DNA of 64,000 nt from Gordonia sp. SID5947. GTDB lineage: Bacteria > Actinomycetota > Actinomycetes > Mycobacteriales > Mycobacteriaceae. Of this stretch, positions 55,107-63,649 are shown in pieces. The translations under genes and the position numbers were made by a program. Numbering within the stretch: the first letter of the stretch is position 1; each line of letters starts with the position of its first letter. The notes below the pieces were generated by a model that did no database searches, was not told where the DNA came from, and saw only the letters and a list, made by a program, of their open reading frames with translations. The stretch is taken from assembly GCF_009862785.1 (NCBI RefSeq), contig NZ_WWHU01000001.1, positions 1,116,001-1,180,000 of the forward strand, read 5' to 3'.

Positions 55107-57115
55107 CGCTGCTCCGGGTCACCACCGAGGGCACGACGGGTGTCCCCGGGAGCCGAATATGCGAGGTCTCGGTTCTTGAGGCGATCCGACGATGTCAGCT
55201 GCCACGGGACCGAGGTCACCATCACGCCCGGCTCGAAGAGCAGCCGCCCCTTGAGACGCAGCGCGGATTGGTTGTGAAGGATCTGCTCCCACCAGTGCCC
55301 GACCACGTACTCGGGGATGAACACGGTGATCACGTCCCGGGGCGATTCGCGCCGCACCCGTCGGACGTACTCGATGACGGGGCGGGTGATCTCGCGGTAC
55401 GGCGAGGCGATCACCTTGAGCGGCACGGTGATGTCGCTCGCCTCCCATTGCGACACCAGCTTGCGGGTGTCGCGGTCGTCGACGTTCACCGTGATCGCCT
55501 CGAGCACGTCGGGCCGGGTGGCGCGGGCGTACAGCACCGCACGCTTGGTCGCCAGGTGCAGCGTCGAGACCAGCACGATCGAATGGGTCCGGCTGGGCAA
55601 CACCGGTTCGTCTTCCTCGAGTTCGAGCTCGCGCTGCACGGTCGCGTAATGCCGGTGGATCAGCTTCATCACCACGAACAGAGCCACCATCGCCAGGATC
55701 GCGATCCATGCCCCGGCACGGAACTTCGTGATCAGGACCACCACGAGGACGCTCGCCGTCATCACCAGGCCGATCGAGTTGATCACCCGCGACTGCATCA
55801 TCCGCCGCCGGGCGCGCGGATCGGTCTCGGTACGCAGGTGACGCGTCCAATGCCGCACCATGCCGGTCTGGCTGAGGGTGAACGACACGAACACGCCGAC
55901 GATGTACAGCTGGATCAAGGACGTGACCTGAGCGCCGAACGCGACCACGAAGATGATGGCCGCCAGCGCCAGGAAGAGGATCCCGTTGCTGAATGCGAGC
56001 CGGTCACCGCGGGTGTGGAGCTGGCGCGGCAGGAACCGGTCCTGCGCGAGCACCGAGCCGAGCACCGGGAATCCGTTGAACGCGGTGTTCGCGGCCAGCA
56101 ACAGGATCAGCGCGGTGGCCGTCGCGACGAAGTAGAAGCCGGGCGTGAAGGAATCGAAGACGGCATGGGCGAGCTGAGCGATCATCGCCTTTTGCTGATA
56201 TCCCTCGGGAGCGCCGATCAGGTCGGTGGCCGGGTCCATCACATATTTCGCGCCGATCCGCTGGGCGAGCAACACGATACCGAGCAGCAAGGTGATGGAG
56301 AACGCGCCGAGAAGGAACAGTGTCGTGGCGGCATTGCGGGACTTGGGCTTGCGAAAGGCCGGGACGCCGTTGCTGATGGCCTCGACACCGGTGAGCGCCG
56401 CACAACCGGAGGAGAACGCCCGCGCGATCAAGAAGACGAAGGCTATCCCCACGAGATGATCCTGCTCGGGACGGATGCCGAAATCCGCAGCCTCCGACCG
56501 AACCGGCTCGTTCAGGATGACCAGCTCGATGAATCCCCAGATGAGCATGGCGAGAACACCGATGATGAACGCGTATGTCGGGATGGCGAGGACCGTGCCC
56601 GACTCCTTGATGCCGCGCAGGTTGACCGCGGCCATCAACACGATCGCCGCGACACAGAACCAGACCCTGTGCTCGGACACGAACGGGATCGCCGAACCGA
56701 TGTTCTCCGCCGCCGACGAGATCGACACGGCGACGGTCAGCACGTAGTCGACCAGCAGTGCGCTACCGACCGTCAGACCGGCGTTGGGGCCGAGGTTGAC
56801 GGTGGCCACCTCGTAATCGCCGCCGCCGGAGGGATAGGCGTGCACGTTCTGCCGATAGCTCGCGACGACGACGATCATCACCACGGCGACGGCCAGCGCG
56901 ACCCACGGGGTGAAGGTCAGCGCACTCAGACCCGCGACGGACAGGACGAGGAAGATCTCCTGCGGCGCGTAGGCCACCGACGACATGGCATCTGAGGCGA
57001 AGACGGGAAGCGCGATGCGCTTGGGCAACAGGGTGTGACCCAGTTTGTCACTACGGAACGGGCGGCCGAGCAGCAGACGTTTCGTCGCCACGGACACCTT
57101 GGACACGGTGGACAC
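55103..57115 (-). CDS. KimA-like APC-superfamily potassium transporter
   Basis: 670 residues: about 12 membrane helices (residues 30-480) of APC fold, with FASDAMSSVAYAPQEIF, YPSGGGDYEVATVNLGPNAG and LLVDYVLTVAVSISSAAE, then a cytoplasmic C-terminal domain of about 170 residues. These segments resemble the potassium importer KimA. The substrate is inferred from that and from the divergent trkA/trkB genes; amino acid transport is the alternative. Counterpart of Rv2690c. Confidence 0.85.
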   Translation of the reverse strand: MSTVSKVSVATKRLLLGRPFRSDKLGHTLLPKRIALPVFASDAMSSVAYAPQEIFLVLSVAGLSALTFTPWVALAVAVVMIVVVASYRQNVHAYPSGGGDYEVATVNLGPNAGLTVGSALLVDYVLTVAVSISSAAENIGSAIPFVSEHRVWFCVAAIVLMAAVNLRGIKESGTVLAIPTYAFIIGVLAMLIWGFIELVILNEPVRSEAADFGIRPEQDHLVGIAFVFLIARAFSSGCAALTGVEAISNGVPAFRKPKSRNAATTLFLLGAFSITLLLGIVLLAQRIGAKYVMDPATDLIGAPEGYQQKAMIAQLAHAVFDSFTPGFYFVATATALILLLAANTAFNGFPVLGSVLAQDRFLPRQLHTRGDRLAFSNGILFLALAAIIFVVAFGAQVTSLIQLYIVGVFVSFTLSQTGMVRHWTRHLRTETDPRARRRMMQSRVINSIGLVMTASVLVVVLITKFRAGAWIAILAMVALFVVMKLIHRHYATVQRELELEEDEPVLPSRTHSIVLVSTLHLATKRAVLYARATRPDVLEAITVNVDDRDTRKLVSQWEASDITVPLKVIASPYREITRPVIEYVRRVRRESPRDVITVFIPEYVVGHWWEQILHNQSALRLKGRLLFEPGVMVTSVPWQLTSSDRLKNRDLAYSAPGDTRRALGGDPEQR

Positions 57116-57147
57116 CAGGCAACACTAGAGCGTGTAGTAGACAAAGG

Positions 57148-57285
57148 CCACAAGGGGCCACAGGCCCGGGCCACAAGGGGCCACAGGCCCGGGCCACAAG
57201 GGGCCACAGGCCCGGGCCACAAGGGGCCACAGGCCCGGGCCACAAGGGGCCACAGGCCCGGGCCACAAGGGGCCACAGGCCCGGG
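57148..57285. repeat. Six tandem copies of a 23-bp unit between the KimA-like gene and trkA
   Basis: Exact copies of a 23-base unit beginning CCACAAGGGGCCACAG and ending in GCCCGGG start at 57148, 57171, 57194, 57217, 57240 and 57263, with a 4-base partial seventh. The junctions create the perfect palindrome GGCCCGGGCC. The array occupies about half of the 297-base divergent intergenic region, which also must hold both promoters. Open frames through it are an artefact of its repeats. Confidence 0.93.
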
Positions 57286-57412
57286 CCACCCGAGGTCGCG
57301 ACACGGTATCGGTGGTCTCGCGCGCGGGTTCACCCGTGCGGGTAGGTTCGATGCGTCCAACGCGTATGCGTCGGGCACCGACTCGGACGCCGAGGCCGTG
57401 GAGAGGATGGAC

Positions 57413-58078
57413 GTGCAGGTAGTCATCATGGGTTGCGGGCGCGTGGGGTCGTCGCTGGCGATGGCGATGCAGAAGCGCGGCCACACCGTGTCGATCATCG
57501 ACCGCGATCATTCTGCGTTCGTCCGCCTCAGTCCCGACTTCCGCGGCACCACCGTGATCGGGGTCGGATTCGACCGGGATGTCCTGACCAGGGCAGGGAT
57601 CGAGACCGCCGACGCGTTCGCCGCGGTCTCCTCTGGTGACAACTCCAACATCATCGCGGCGCGGGTGGCGCGGGAGACCTTCGGCGTCGAACGAGTCGTG
57701 GCACGCATCTACGACGCCAAACGCGCCGAGGTCTACGAACGCCTCGGCATCCCGACAGTGGCGACCGTGCCCTGGACCACCGAGCGCTTCGTCTCGGCGC
57801 TCGGCGAGACGTCGACGACCACTGCGTGGCGTGACCCGTCGGGCGCGTTGGCCATCGCCCAACTCGACATCGACGAAACGTGGATCGGCGTGACCGTCGG
57901 GAAGTTCCAGGAGGAGACCGGCGCTCGGATCGCGTTCCTCACCCGGCTGGGCAGACCAGTCCTACCGGACGTGAAAACCGTTCTCCAACAAGAAGATCTC
58001 ATCTACGCAGCCACACTGACCGACAATCTCGCCAATGCCCGTGCAACCGCACTGGCCCCATACCGCACCTCTGACTGA
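57413..58078 (+). CDS. trkA: TrkA-type RCK potassium-uptake regulator (first copy, CeoB-like)
   Basis: 221 residues. N-terminal NAD-binding RCK_N domain: VVIMGCGRVGSSLAMAM and GVGFDRDVLTRAGI, then FAAVSSGDNSNIIAARVARE and RVVARIYDAKRAEVYERLGIP; a small RCK_C domain follows. It gates a potassium transporter on binding nucleotides. I chose the GTG at 57413 because AGAGGA lies 5 bases upstream; an ATG at 57407 is close behind. Only 19 bases separate it from trkB. No TrkH/KtrB channel gene is near. Confidence 0.93.
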   Translation: MQVVIMGCGRVGSSLAMAMQKRGHTVSIIDRDHSAFVRLSPDFRGTTVIGVGFDRDVLTRAGIETADAFAAVSSGDNSNIIAARVARETFGVERVVARIYDAKRAEVYERLGIPTVATVPWTTERFVSALGETSTTTAWRDPSGALAIAQLDIDETWIGVTVGKFQEETGARIAFLTRLGRPVLPDVKTVLQQEDLIYAATLTDNLANARATALAPYRTSD

Positions 58079-58097
58079 GGGTGAGAGAGAACACACG

Positions 58098-58757
58098 ATG
58101 AAGGTCGCCATCGCCGGTGCCGGCGCAGTCGGGCGCTCGATCGCCCGTGAGCTCCTGATCAATTCGCACGAGGTCACCCTCTTCGAGCGCAACCCGTCCC
58201 ACATAGATCGGGATGCGGTGCGAGAGGCGACGTGGGTACAGGCCGACGCCTGTGAACTGAGCAACCTCGAGCAGGCGTCGTTACAGACATTCGACGTGAT
58301 GGTCGCGGCGACCGGCGACGACAAGGCCAACCTCGTCGTGAGTCTGCTCGCGAAAACCGAATTCGCGGTCAACCGGGTGGTGGCCCGGGTCAACGATCCG
58401 CGCAACGAATGGTTGTTCGACGACGACTGGGGTGTCGACGTCGCGGTCTCCACGCCCCGCATCCTCGCATCGCTGGTCGAGGAGGCGGTATCGGTCGGAG
58501 ACCTGGTCCGCCTGATGACGTTCCGTCAGGGCCAGGCCAATCTGGTCGAACTCACCCTCCCACCGAACACCAGCCTGGCAGGCAAGCCGGTGCGGAAGCT
58601 GGAGCTCCCGCGCGACGTGGCATTGGTCACCATCCTGCGCGGCGGCCGTGTGATCGTGCCGCAGAGTGACGACGCCATCGAGGGTGGCGACGAGTTGGTG
58701 TTCATCGCCCCCGCCGAGGCCGAGCCTGCATTGCACCAGGCGATGCAGATCCACTGA
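58098..58757 (+). CDS. trkB: TrkA-type RCK potassium-uptake regulator (second copy, CeoC-like)
   Basis: 219 residues with the same architecture: MKVAIAGAGAVGRSIARELL, VMVAATGDDKANLVVSLLAK and RVVARVNDPRNEWLFDDDWG in RCK_N, then an RCK_C domain (VELTLPPNTSLAGKPVRKL). It presumably forms a hetero-oligomer with the preceding protein, as suggested for CeoB/CeoC in M. tuberculosis. ATG at 58098, with a weak purine-rich site. Confidence 0.93.
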   Translation: MKVAIAGAGAVGRSIARELLINSHEVTLFERNPSHIDRDAVREATWVQADACELSNLEQASLQTFDVMVAATGDDKANLVVSLLAKTEFAVNRVVARVNDPRNEWLFDDDWGVDVAVSTPRILASLVEEAVSVGDLVRLMTFRQGQANLVELTLPPNTSLAGKPVRKLELPRDVALVTILRGGRVIVPQSDDAIEGGDELVFIAPAEAEPALHQAMQIH

Positions 58758-58777
58758 GGGACCGACCCCGGCCGAAC

Positions 58778-58794
58778 CCGCCGTTGCGCGGCGG
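58778..58794. terminator. Short GC hairpin between convergent trkB and DUF3159 genes
   Basis: CCGCCG (58778-58783) and CGGCGG (58789-58794) pair around a TTGCG loop in the 53-base gap between the two stop codons. It is short and has no T-run, so a termination role is only likely from position. Confidence 0.4.
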
Positions 58795-58810
58795 CCCCGG
58801 CTCGAACGTG

Positions 58811-59581
58811 TCAGCGTGAGGGGTTGTCGGCGATCCCGGCAGTGTCGTTGTCTGCACCGGTCGCCTCGTCGACGGCGTCCATCCGGTCCTCTTCGCGCGT
58901 CGCCCGGCGGACCAGCACGACGGTCGCCAGCACGGCGAGCGCGGTCAGTGGCCAGCCCATCGAGATCCGCGCAACCGCGAGCCAGCCGGTGCTGCCATGG
59001 TCGTAGAGCTCCGACTGCGTCAGGTACCGGGCGAAGAACACCAGAGCCCAGAACGCCGTGGCGAAGTCATAGGCGAGCAGGGTCTTTCGATGCTTGCGCC
59101 AGGCCATCCCGTCGCCGCTGATCAAGTTCCAGGCGACACCGACCAACGGCCATCGCACCACGATCGACGCCACGAAGACGACGGCGTACGCGAGCGTGGT
59201 CCAGATGCCGAAGAGGAAGTAGCCCTTCGCGTCTCCGACCCTGTGGGCGATGAACACACAGATCGCGACGCCGATCAGGCCGGAGATGGCGGGGTTGAGC
59301 GGCTCACGGCGCACGAGGCGCACGCAGAAGATCGCCAGGGCGACGGCGATGGCCGCGATCATCGCGGCGGTCAGACCCCACACCGCGTTGACGGGCACGA
59401 ACACCACGATCGGCACCGTCGAGTAGATCAGTCCGGACACGCCGCCCATCTGCTCGAGAATCGTCGGTGCGGGCGGCGGGCTCTGATCGGCGGGATCGTC
59501 GACGCGCTCCGGTCGCCTCCCGGCGCCGGCCGCGTCGTCGACGGGGCCACCAGCCGACGGATCATTCGTCGTCTGAGCCAT
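58811..59581 (-). CDS. DUF3159-family membrane protein
   Basis: 256 residues. A hydrophilic N-terminal part (about 45 residues) is followed by six or so membrane helices with TILEQMGGVSGLIYSTVPI, AHRVGDAKGYFLFGIWTTLAY and VGVAWNLISGDGMAWRKHR. The family is actinobacterial and of unknown function (Rv2693c). It overlaps the OB-fold gene by 20 bases, so they are coupled. Confidence 0.9.
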   Translation of the reverse strand: MAQTTNDPSAGGPVDDAAGAGRRPERVDDPADQSPPPAPTILEQMGGVSGLIYSTVPIVVFVPVNAVWGLTAAMIAAIAVALAIFCVRLVRREPLNPAISGLIGVAICVFIAHRVGDAKGYFLFGIWTTLAYAVVFVASIVVRWPLVGVAWNLISGDGMAWRKHRKTLLAYDFATAFWALVFFARYLTQSELYDHGSTGWLAVARISMGWPLTALAVLATVVLVRRATREEDRMDAVDEATGADNDTAGIADNPSR

Positions 59582-59939
59582 AGAGTTCGTAGTACGGGTT
59601 GTAGATCACCTTGGTGCCGTCGTGTTCGGCGAGCCGACCACGCACCGTCAGCTTTCGCCCCGGCTCGACTCCCGGGATCCGGTTACGGCCCAGCCATTTG
59701 AGAATCACGGTGTCGGAGCCGTCGAAGAACTCCGCCTTCACCCCGACCTTGGCGGAGCGTGAACAGGTCTCCACCGCCCGCAGTTCGCCGTGCATCGTCA
59801 CCTCGTCACCACGACAGCACTCCGAGGCGCGCTGCGCGCCCGTGGCACGTGACTCCTCTGCGATCTGTACGGCGTCGGCATCTCCGAGATCTTCGGTCAA
59901 CCGGCGCGTCAACCGCTTGAGATAACCGGTGGTAGCCAT
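59562..59939 (-). CDS. OB-fold nucleic-acid-binding domain protein
   Basis: 125 residues. The middle (VTMHGELRAVETCSRSAKVGV, split near the first strand, then ILKWLGRNRIPGVEPGRKLTV) matches OB-fold domains like those in Rv2694c. A ligand is not known. I chose the ATG at 59939, with AGGAGG 5 bases upstream, over a GTG one codon earlier. It overlaps the DUF3159 gene. Confidence 0.85.
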   Translation of the reverse strand: MATTGYLKRLTRRLTEDLGDADAVQIAEESRATGAQRASECCRGDEVTMHGELRAVETCSRSAKVGVKAEFFDGSDTVILKWLGRNRIPGVEPGRKLTVRGRLAEHDGTKVIYNPYYELYGSDDE

Positions 59940-60054
59940 CACACCCTCCTGGGTGACTTGTCGCGAGCGAAGTGGGCTGAGTGCAAGACCCTGCTCGCCT
60001 CCGCCAGCCTAATCCTCTTCTTGCTCCCTGTTCAACGTCGGGCATGATCATGAC

Positions 60055-60765
60055 ATGCCCGAGACAGCAGGTTCGGATCGGAGGGTGCCGACCACGATCG
60101 TGGCCATTCCCGGAACGGGTTCCGACGCTGATTACGTGCACCGCGCCTTCGGCCCCGCCGCAGACGAGATGGGGCTCACACTGGTTGCGCTCGAGCCATC
60201 GACGGACCTGGTCGATGGGCATCTCCGCAGCCTCGACGAGATCGCCGACGCCGCCGGACCGCTCATCGTGGGAGGCGTGTCCATCGGCGCCGCGATAGCG
60301 CTTTCCTGGGCGCTGCACAACCCATGTGCCGGGGTGTGGGCGGCGCTGCCTGCCTGGACCGGCGACCCGGCCGATGCGCCCGCGGCGTGGAGCGCCCGCG
60401 CCACGGTCGCCGCCCTGGCCGCCGACGGTCTCGAACCGACCATTGCCGCGATGGCGGCGTCGAGTCCGGCTTGGCTCGCAGCCGAACTGAGCCGCTCGTG
60501 GCGGGGACTCCATCCCGGGCTCGGCAAGCAGCTGGCCGACGCCGCCGAGTTCCACTCCCCCGACCTCGCGCAGATCGCCACCCTCACCGCGCCGTTGGCG
60601 ATCACCGCGGCCACCGACGATCCGGTCCACCCCGGCGAGGTGGGCCGGGCATGGGCGGCCGCGGCGCCGAGATCGGCGCTGGCCGAGGTGACGCTCGCCG
60701 AATGGGGCGACAATCCGGCCGTTCTCGGATTCGGTTGCGCGCGAGGCTGGCTCGGGATCAGGTGA
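60055..60765 (+). CDS. Alpha/beta-hydrolase-fold protein
   Basis: 236 residues. Nucleophile elbow GGVSIGAAIALSWAL (Ser in GVSIG, near residue 75), a start TIVAIPGTGSDADYV and a late segment PLAITAATDDPVHPGEVGRAW with a candidate Asp. The C-terminal catalytic His is not obvious. Counterpart of Rv2695 by position; substrate unknown. Divergent from the OB-fold gene. Confidence 0.85.
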   Translation: MPETAGSDRRVPTTIVAIPGTGSDADYVHRAFGPAADEMGLTLVALEPSTDLVDGHLRSLDEIADAAGPLIVGGVSIGAAIALSWALHNPCAGVWAALPAWTGDPADAPAAWSARATVAALAADGLEPTIAAMAASSPAWLAAELSRSWRGLHPGLGKQLADAAEFHSPDLAQIATLTAPLAITAATDDPVHPGEVGRAWAAAAPRSALAEVTLAEWGDNPAVLGFGCARGWLGIR

Positions 60766-60783
60766 CGACGATGGTCGGCCGGC

Positions 60784-61608
60784 TCAGCCGCGCCGGTTGC
60801 GGCGGAAGCGCTGCATCGCCGAGCCGGATGAGCGTGGCATCGGCTCGTCGTCCTCCACCGCAGGCTCTTCCGTCGCTGCGGGTTCCTCCGCGGTCGCGGG
60901 CGGCGCGCCGTCTTCACTGATCACGGTGGCCGACGCGACCTGCTCGAGTGCGCCGCCGGGAACCGAATCGTCCGGAGAACCCGCTGGGCCGCCAGTTTCG
61001 TCGGTCGGCCCCTGCTCGTCGAGCATCTGCTGCTGCGCTGCGGCGACCTGCTCGGCGAGGACCGGCGGCAACACGATCGGCAGTGCGTCCCGCGGCGGGT
61101 GCGGCTCGTCTCCCCGACGCACCACGGATTCGGCGAGGACCGCCCGGGCGAGCCGGCCGAGCTCGTCGGCGGTCTCGTCGGGGCCGCTGGCGATACATCG
61201 CACCATCCATCGCGGTCCGTCCACGCCGACGAAACGATGGGCGGCACCCGGGACGGTCGCGACGATCTCGCGACCCCAGTGGCCGTCCTCGATCGACACC
61301 TGCGCGCCCTCCTCCCGCAACGAGGCCGCGAGCTCCGTGACGACCTCACGCCACAGGCCCGGGGACTTCGGTGCCGCGAACGCGCTCACGCTGATCCGCC
61401 CGTGCGGCGTCACGAGGTAGACGGCCTCCGGCTCGTGCGCGGCGGACATCTCCACCGTGACCTGGCCTCCCTCGACGACCGGCACCAGTACGGAGCCGAG
61501 GTCGAGGTGGGAGTTCTCGAGTTCCTCGGCGGGGGTGTCGAGAGCTTCGATGTCATAGGGCCCGCCTGCCGAGCCGATCCGCAACTCGCCCTGCTCATCT
61601 CGTGCCAT
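60784..61608 (-). CDS. DUF3710-family protein
   Basis: 274 residues. The N-terminal two thirds is a conserved domain (EELENSHLDLGSVLVPVVEG, ALREEGAQVSIEDGHWGREIV-like segment, FVGVDGPRWMVRCIASGP); the C-terminal 70 residues are acidic, Ala/Glu/Pro-rich and probably disordered, ending in a basic MQRFRRNRRG. An actinobacterial family of unknown function (Rv2696c). It follows dut by 66 bases on the same strand. Confidence 0.9.
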   Translation of the reverse strand: MARDEQGELRIGSAGGPYDIEALDTPAEELENSHLDLGSVLVPVVEGGQVTVEMSAAHEPEAVYLVTPHGRISVSAFAAPKSPGLWREVVTELAASLREEGAQVSIEDGHWGREIVATVPGAAHRFVGVDGPRWMVRCIASGPDETADELGRLARAVLAESVVRRGDEPHPPRDALPIVLPPVLAEQVAAAQQQMLDEQGPTDETGGPAGSPDDSVPGGALEQVASATVISEDGAPPATAEEPAATEEPAVEDDEPMPRSSGSAMQRFRRNRRG

Positions 61609-61674
61609 GTCGTGTACTCCTTGGGAAGTGTTCGCTCACCGAGCGCATCGTCGGTCGGCCGGTCGTCGGTCGCA

Positions 61675-62205
61675 TCACGGACCGGGATCGCCGTCGATCT
61701 CCGGAAGTGCCTCCGCCAGCACCGCATGCCCGCCGCTGGAGCCATAACCGCCGGACCCGCGACTCGTGTCGTCGAGCTCGTCGACCTCGACCAGCTCGGG
61801 CAGTTCGACACGCTGGACCAACAACTGGGCGATGCGGTCCCCCCGCGCGATCGAGATCGACTCGTCGGGATCGAGATTGATCAGACACACCTTGATCTCG
61901 CCACGATATCCGGCGTCGATGGTGCCGGGCGCATTGACGATCGAGAGTCCCGCCCTCGCGGCCAGCCCAGACCTCGGATGTACCAGCCCCACGGTTCCGA
62001 CCGGCAATGCCACGGCGAGTCCGGTACCGACGAGCTGGCGGCGACCCGGCGCCAGCTCGAGGTCGGTCGTCGAACACAGGTCGACCCCCGCGTCGCCGGG
62101 ATGCGCACGGGTGGGCAGCGGGATGTCGGGGTCGAGTCGGCGGACCCGCAACGCCCCGATCGGGGCCGGCCGGTCAGATGCCGCGGCGGAGGATTTCGGC
62201 GTCAC
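61675..62205 (-). CDS. dut: Deoxyuridine 5'-triphosphate nucleotidohydrolase (dUTPase)
   Basis: Trimeric enzyme that removes dUTP and supplies dUMP. 176 residues with the five motifs: [10 protein letters not shown] (1), [15 protein letters not shown] (2), [16 protein letters not shown] (3), [10 protein letters not shown] (4) and [11 protein letters not shown] (5), the last closing over the active site. Divergent from DUF3093 with only 22 bases between starts. Confidence 0.97.
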   Translation of the reverse strand: MTPKSSAAASDRPAPIGALRVRRLDPDIPLPTRAHPGDAGVDLCSTTDLELAPGRRQLVGTGLAVALPVGTVGLVHPRSGLAARAGLSIVNAPGTIDAGYRGEIKVCLINLDPDESISIARGDRIAQLLVQRVELPELVEVDELDDTSRGSGGYGSSGGHAVLAEALPEIDGDPGP

Positions 62206-62227
62206 GAGGGCAGACTACGCTGGTCGC

Positions 62228-62812
62228 GTGACTCCTCCAGCATCACCTGAGAATCCGGCCGATCCGTCATCCGGCGACGATCACGTCGAGGTTCCCGGCA
62301 ACGCACACCGATCAGCGGGAGAAGAGAACTCAGGTTCTGATCGCTTCCACGAACGACTCCACGTGCCGTGGTGGTGGTGGGTGGCCGCGGCGGTCGTCAC
62401 GGGCGTGCTGGGCTACGAGATCCAGCTGTCGGCGCACCGCTCGGCCTGGAGCGTGGCGGGCTATGTGGTGGTCGGATTGCTGTGCGCGTGGATGTTGTGG
62501 TCACTCGGCCGCGCGTCGGTCCGGGTGACCCCGGACCGCGAACTGCACGCCGGACGCGCACGCCTTCCGCGGACGGTCATCGCGCGTGGCGCCACTGTGC
62601 CGGCAACCGCCAAGAGCGCCGCGCTGGGCCGCCAACTCGATCCCGCCGCGTTCCTCATGCACAAGGCATGGGTCAAGACCATGGTGCTGCTGGTGCTCGA
62701 CGATCCCGATGACCCGACACCGTATTGGCTCGTGTCGACCCGGAATCCGTCGGCGCTGCTCGCGGCGCTCGACCTACCGGACGCGGCCGCCGAGGCGGGT
62801 ATCGCCGACTGA
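62228..62812 (+). CDS. DUF3093-family membrane protein
   Basis: 194 residues: a hydrophilic N-terminal part of about 45 residues, two membrane helices (WWWWVAAAVVTGVLGYEI, AGYVVVGLLCAWMLWSL) and a conserved domain (TPDRELHAGRARLPRTVIA, AFLMHKAWVKTMVLLVLDD). Actinobacterial, function unknown (Rv2698). I chose GTG at 62228 because dut begins just upstream on the other strand. The gene ends inside a 23-bp repeat. Confidence 0.9.
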   Translation: MTPPASPENPADPSSGDDHVEVPGNAHRSAGEENSGSDRFHERLHVPWWWWVAAAVVTGVLGYEIQLSAHRSAWSVAGYVVVGLLCAWMLWSLGRASVRVTPDRELHAGRARLPRTVIARGATVPATAKSAALGRQLDPAAFLMHKAWVKTMVLLVLDDPDDPTPYWLVSTRNPSALLAALDLPDAAAEAGIAD

Positions 62813-62872
62813 CCGTCGGAGGCATTGCCGACTGACCGTCGGAGGCATTGCCGACTGACCGTCGGAGGCGGG
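62804..62872. repeat. 23-bp hairpin-forming tandem repeat at the end of DUF3093
   Basis: Three copies of a 23-base unit (GCCGACTGACCGTCGGAGGC plus ATT) begin at 62804, 62827 and 62850; the third differs at its last three bases. Each contains the inverted repeat CCGAC-TGACC-GTCGG, and the first includes the DUF3093 stop codon. Serial hairpins after a stop codon could act as a terminator in this gap between convergent genes. Confidence 0.85.
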
Positions 62873-62904
62873 ATCGGCAACGCGACCCGCCTCCTCGTCG
62901 AGGC

Positions 62905-63204
62905 TCAGGCGCAGTCGACGCAGATCATCGAATTGCCGTTCTCGCGCGCGAGACGGCTGCGGTGGTAGACGAGAAAGCAGCTCGTACAAGTGAACTCGTC
63001 GGCCTGCTTGGGGATCACCCGCACCGACAGTTCCTCGCCGGAGAGATCCGCACCCGGCAGCTCGAACGATTCGGCCGTATCGCTCTCGTCGACATCGACT
63101 GCCGAGGACTGGGCTTCGCTGCGACGCGCCTTCAACTCCTCGAGCGAATCCTCGCTGATGTCCTCGGTCTCTGTGCGTCGTGGCGCATCGTAATCAGTAG
63201 CCAT
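62905..63204 (-). CDS. DUF4193-family small zinc-ribbon-like protein
   Basis: 99 residues. An acidic N-terminal part (SEDSLEELKARRSEAQSSA) is followed by two Cys pairs, TCTSCFLVYHRSRLA and MICVDCA, which could bind zinc. Actinobacterial family of unknown function (Rv2699c). The ATG has AAGG 8 bases upstream. It may be a small regulatory or RNA polymerase-associated protein, but that is speculation. Confidence 0.93.
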   Translation of the reverse strand: MATDYDAPRRTETEDISEDSLEELKARRSEAQSSAVDVDESDTAESFELPGADLSGEELSVRVIPKQADEFTCTSCFLVYHRSRLARENGNSMICVDCA

Positions 63205-63649
63205 TGTGTGCCTTACCTATTAGAGAGAGTGTGAGGGGCGCTCTCGGATATGTCGGCTTGTGACCGAACAAACCTAGGTGCGCGAGCCCGCCGGGATTGT
63301 CTTGCCGGCGGCGTCTCTACAACGTCGTGACCGGTGCAATTCGTTACCCAGAACCCTGCAGATCGGAGTGATCTTCATCACATTCAATCTGCGCGCCCCC
63401 CACTGGTTGGAGGGGCGGGCGCCCGAAGCTTAGTCCACCGGTGTGGCTCGGTCAACGATCTCCTCGGCTCGATCATTCCCGGCGCGTCCGCCCGAATGAG
63501 CCGACCATGCCGAATCCCTGGCCCGAACGCGTCGGACAGGGGCTCTGTCCAGGCGTTATCCGGGCTCACGGCCTGCCTGCGCGTCGCGCGGATCGGCACC
63601 GTTTACAGTGGGCGCCAAGGTCGGGTGTCGGAGAAGGAGCCAGTTCACG
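63205..63649. other. 445-base intergenic region between divergent DUF4193 and cei
   Basis: No credible gene; a short frame at 63384-63599 on the minus strand lacks coding character. The region must hold the leftward promoter of DUF4193 and the rightward one of cei. An imperfect GC-rich inverted repeat around 63391-63422 (GCGCGCCCCC and AGGGGCGGGCGC) flanks an ACTGGTTGG-type centre, but I cannot assign it a role. Confidence 0.5.

Noticed and set aside
54054-56995. Long plus-strand frames antisense to the RNA methyltransferase and KimA-like genes
   Set aside because: They contain no domain and mirror strongly conserved genes on the other strand.
57148-57285. CRISPR array
   Set aside because: The units are direct head-to-tail copies of 23 bases with no unique spacers, and no cas gene is near.
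63384-63599. 71-residue minus-strand frame in the cei/DUF4193 intergenic region
   Set aside because: No ribosome-binding site, no recognisable domain, Arg/Pro-rich composition; it is probably chance.
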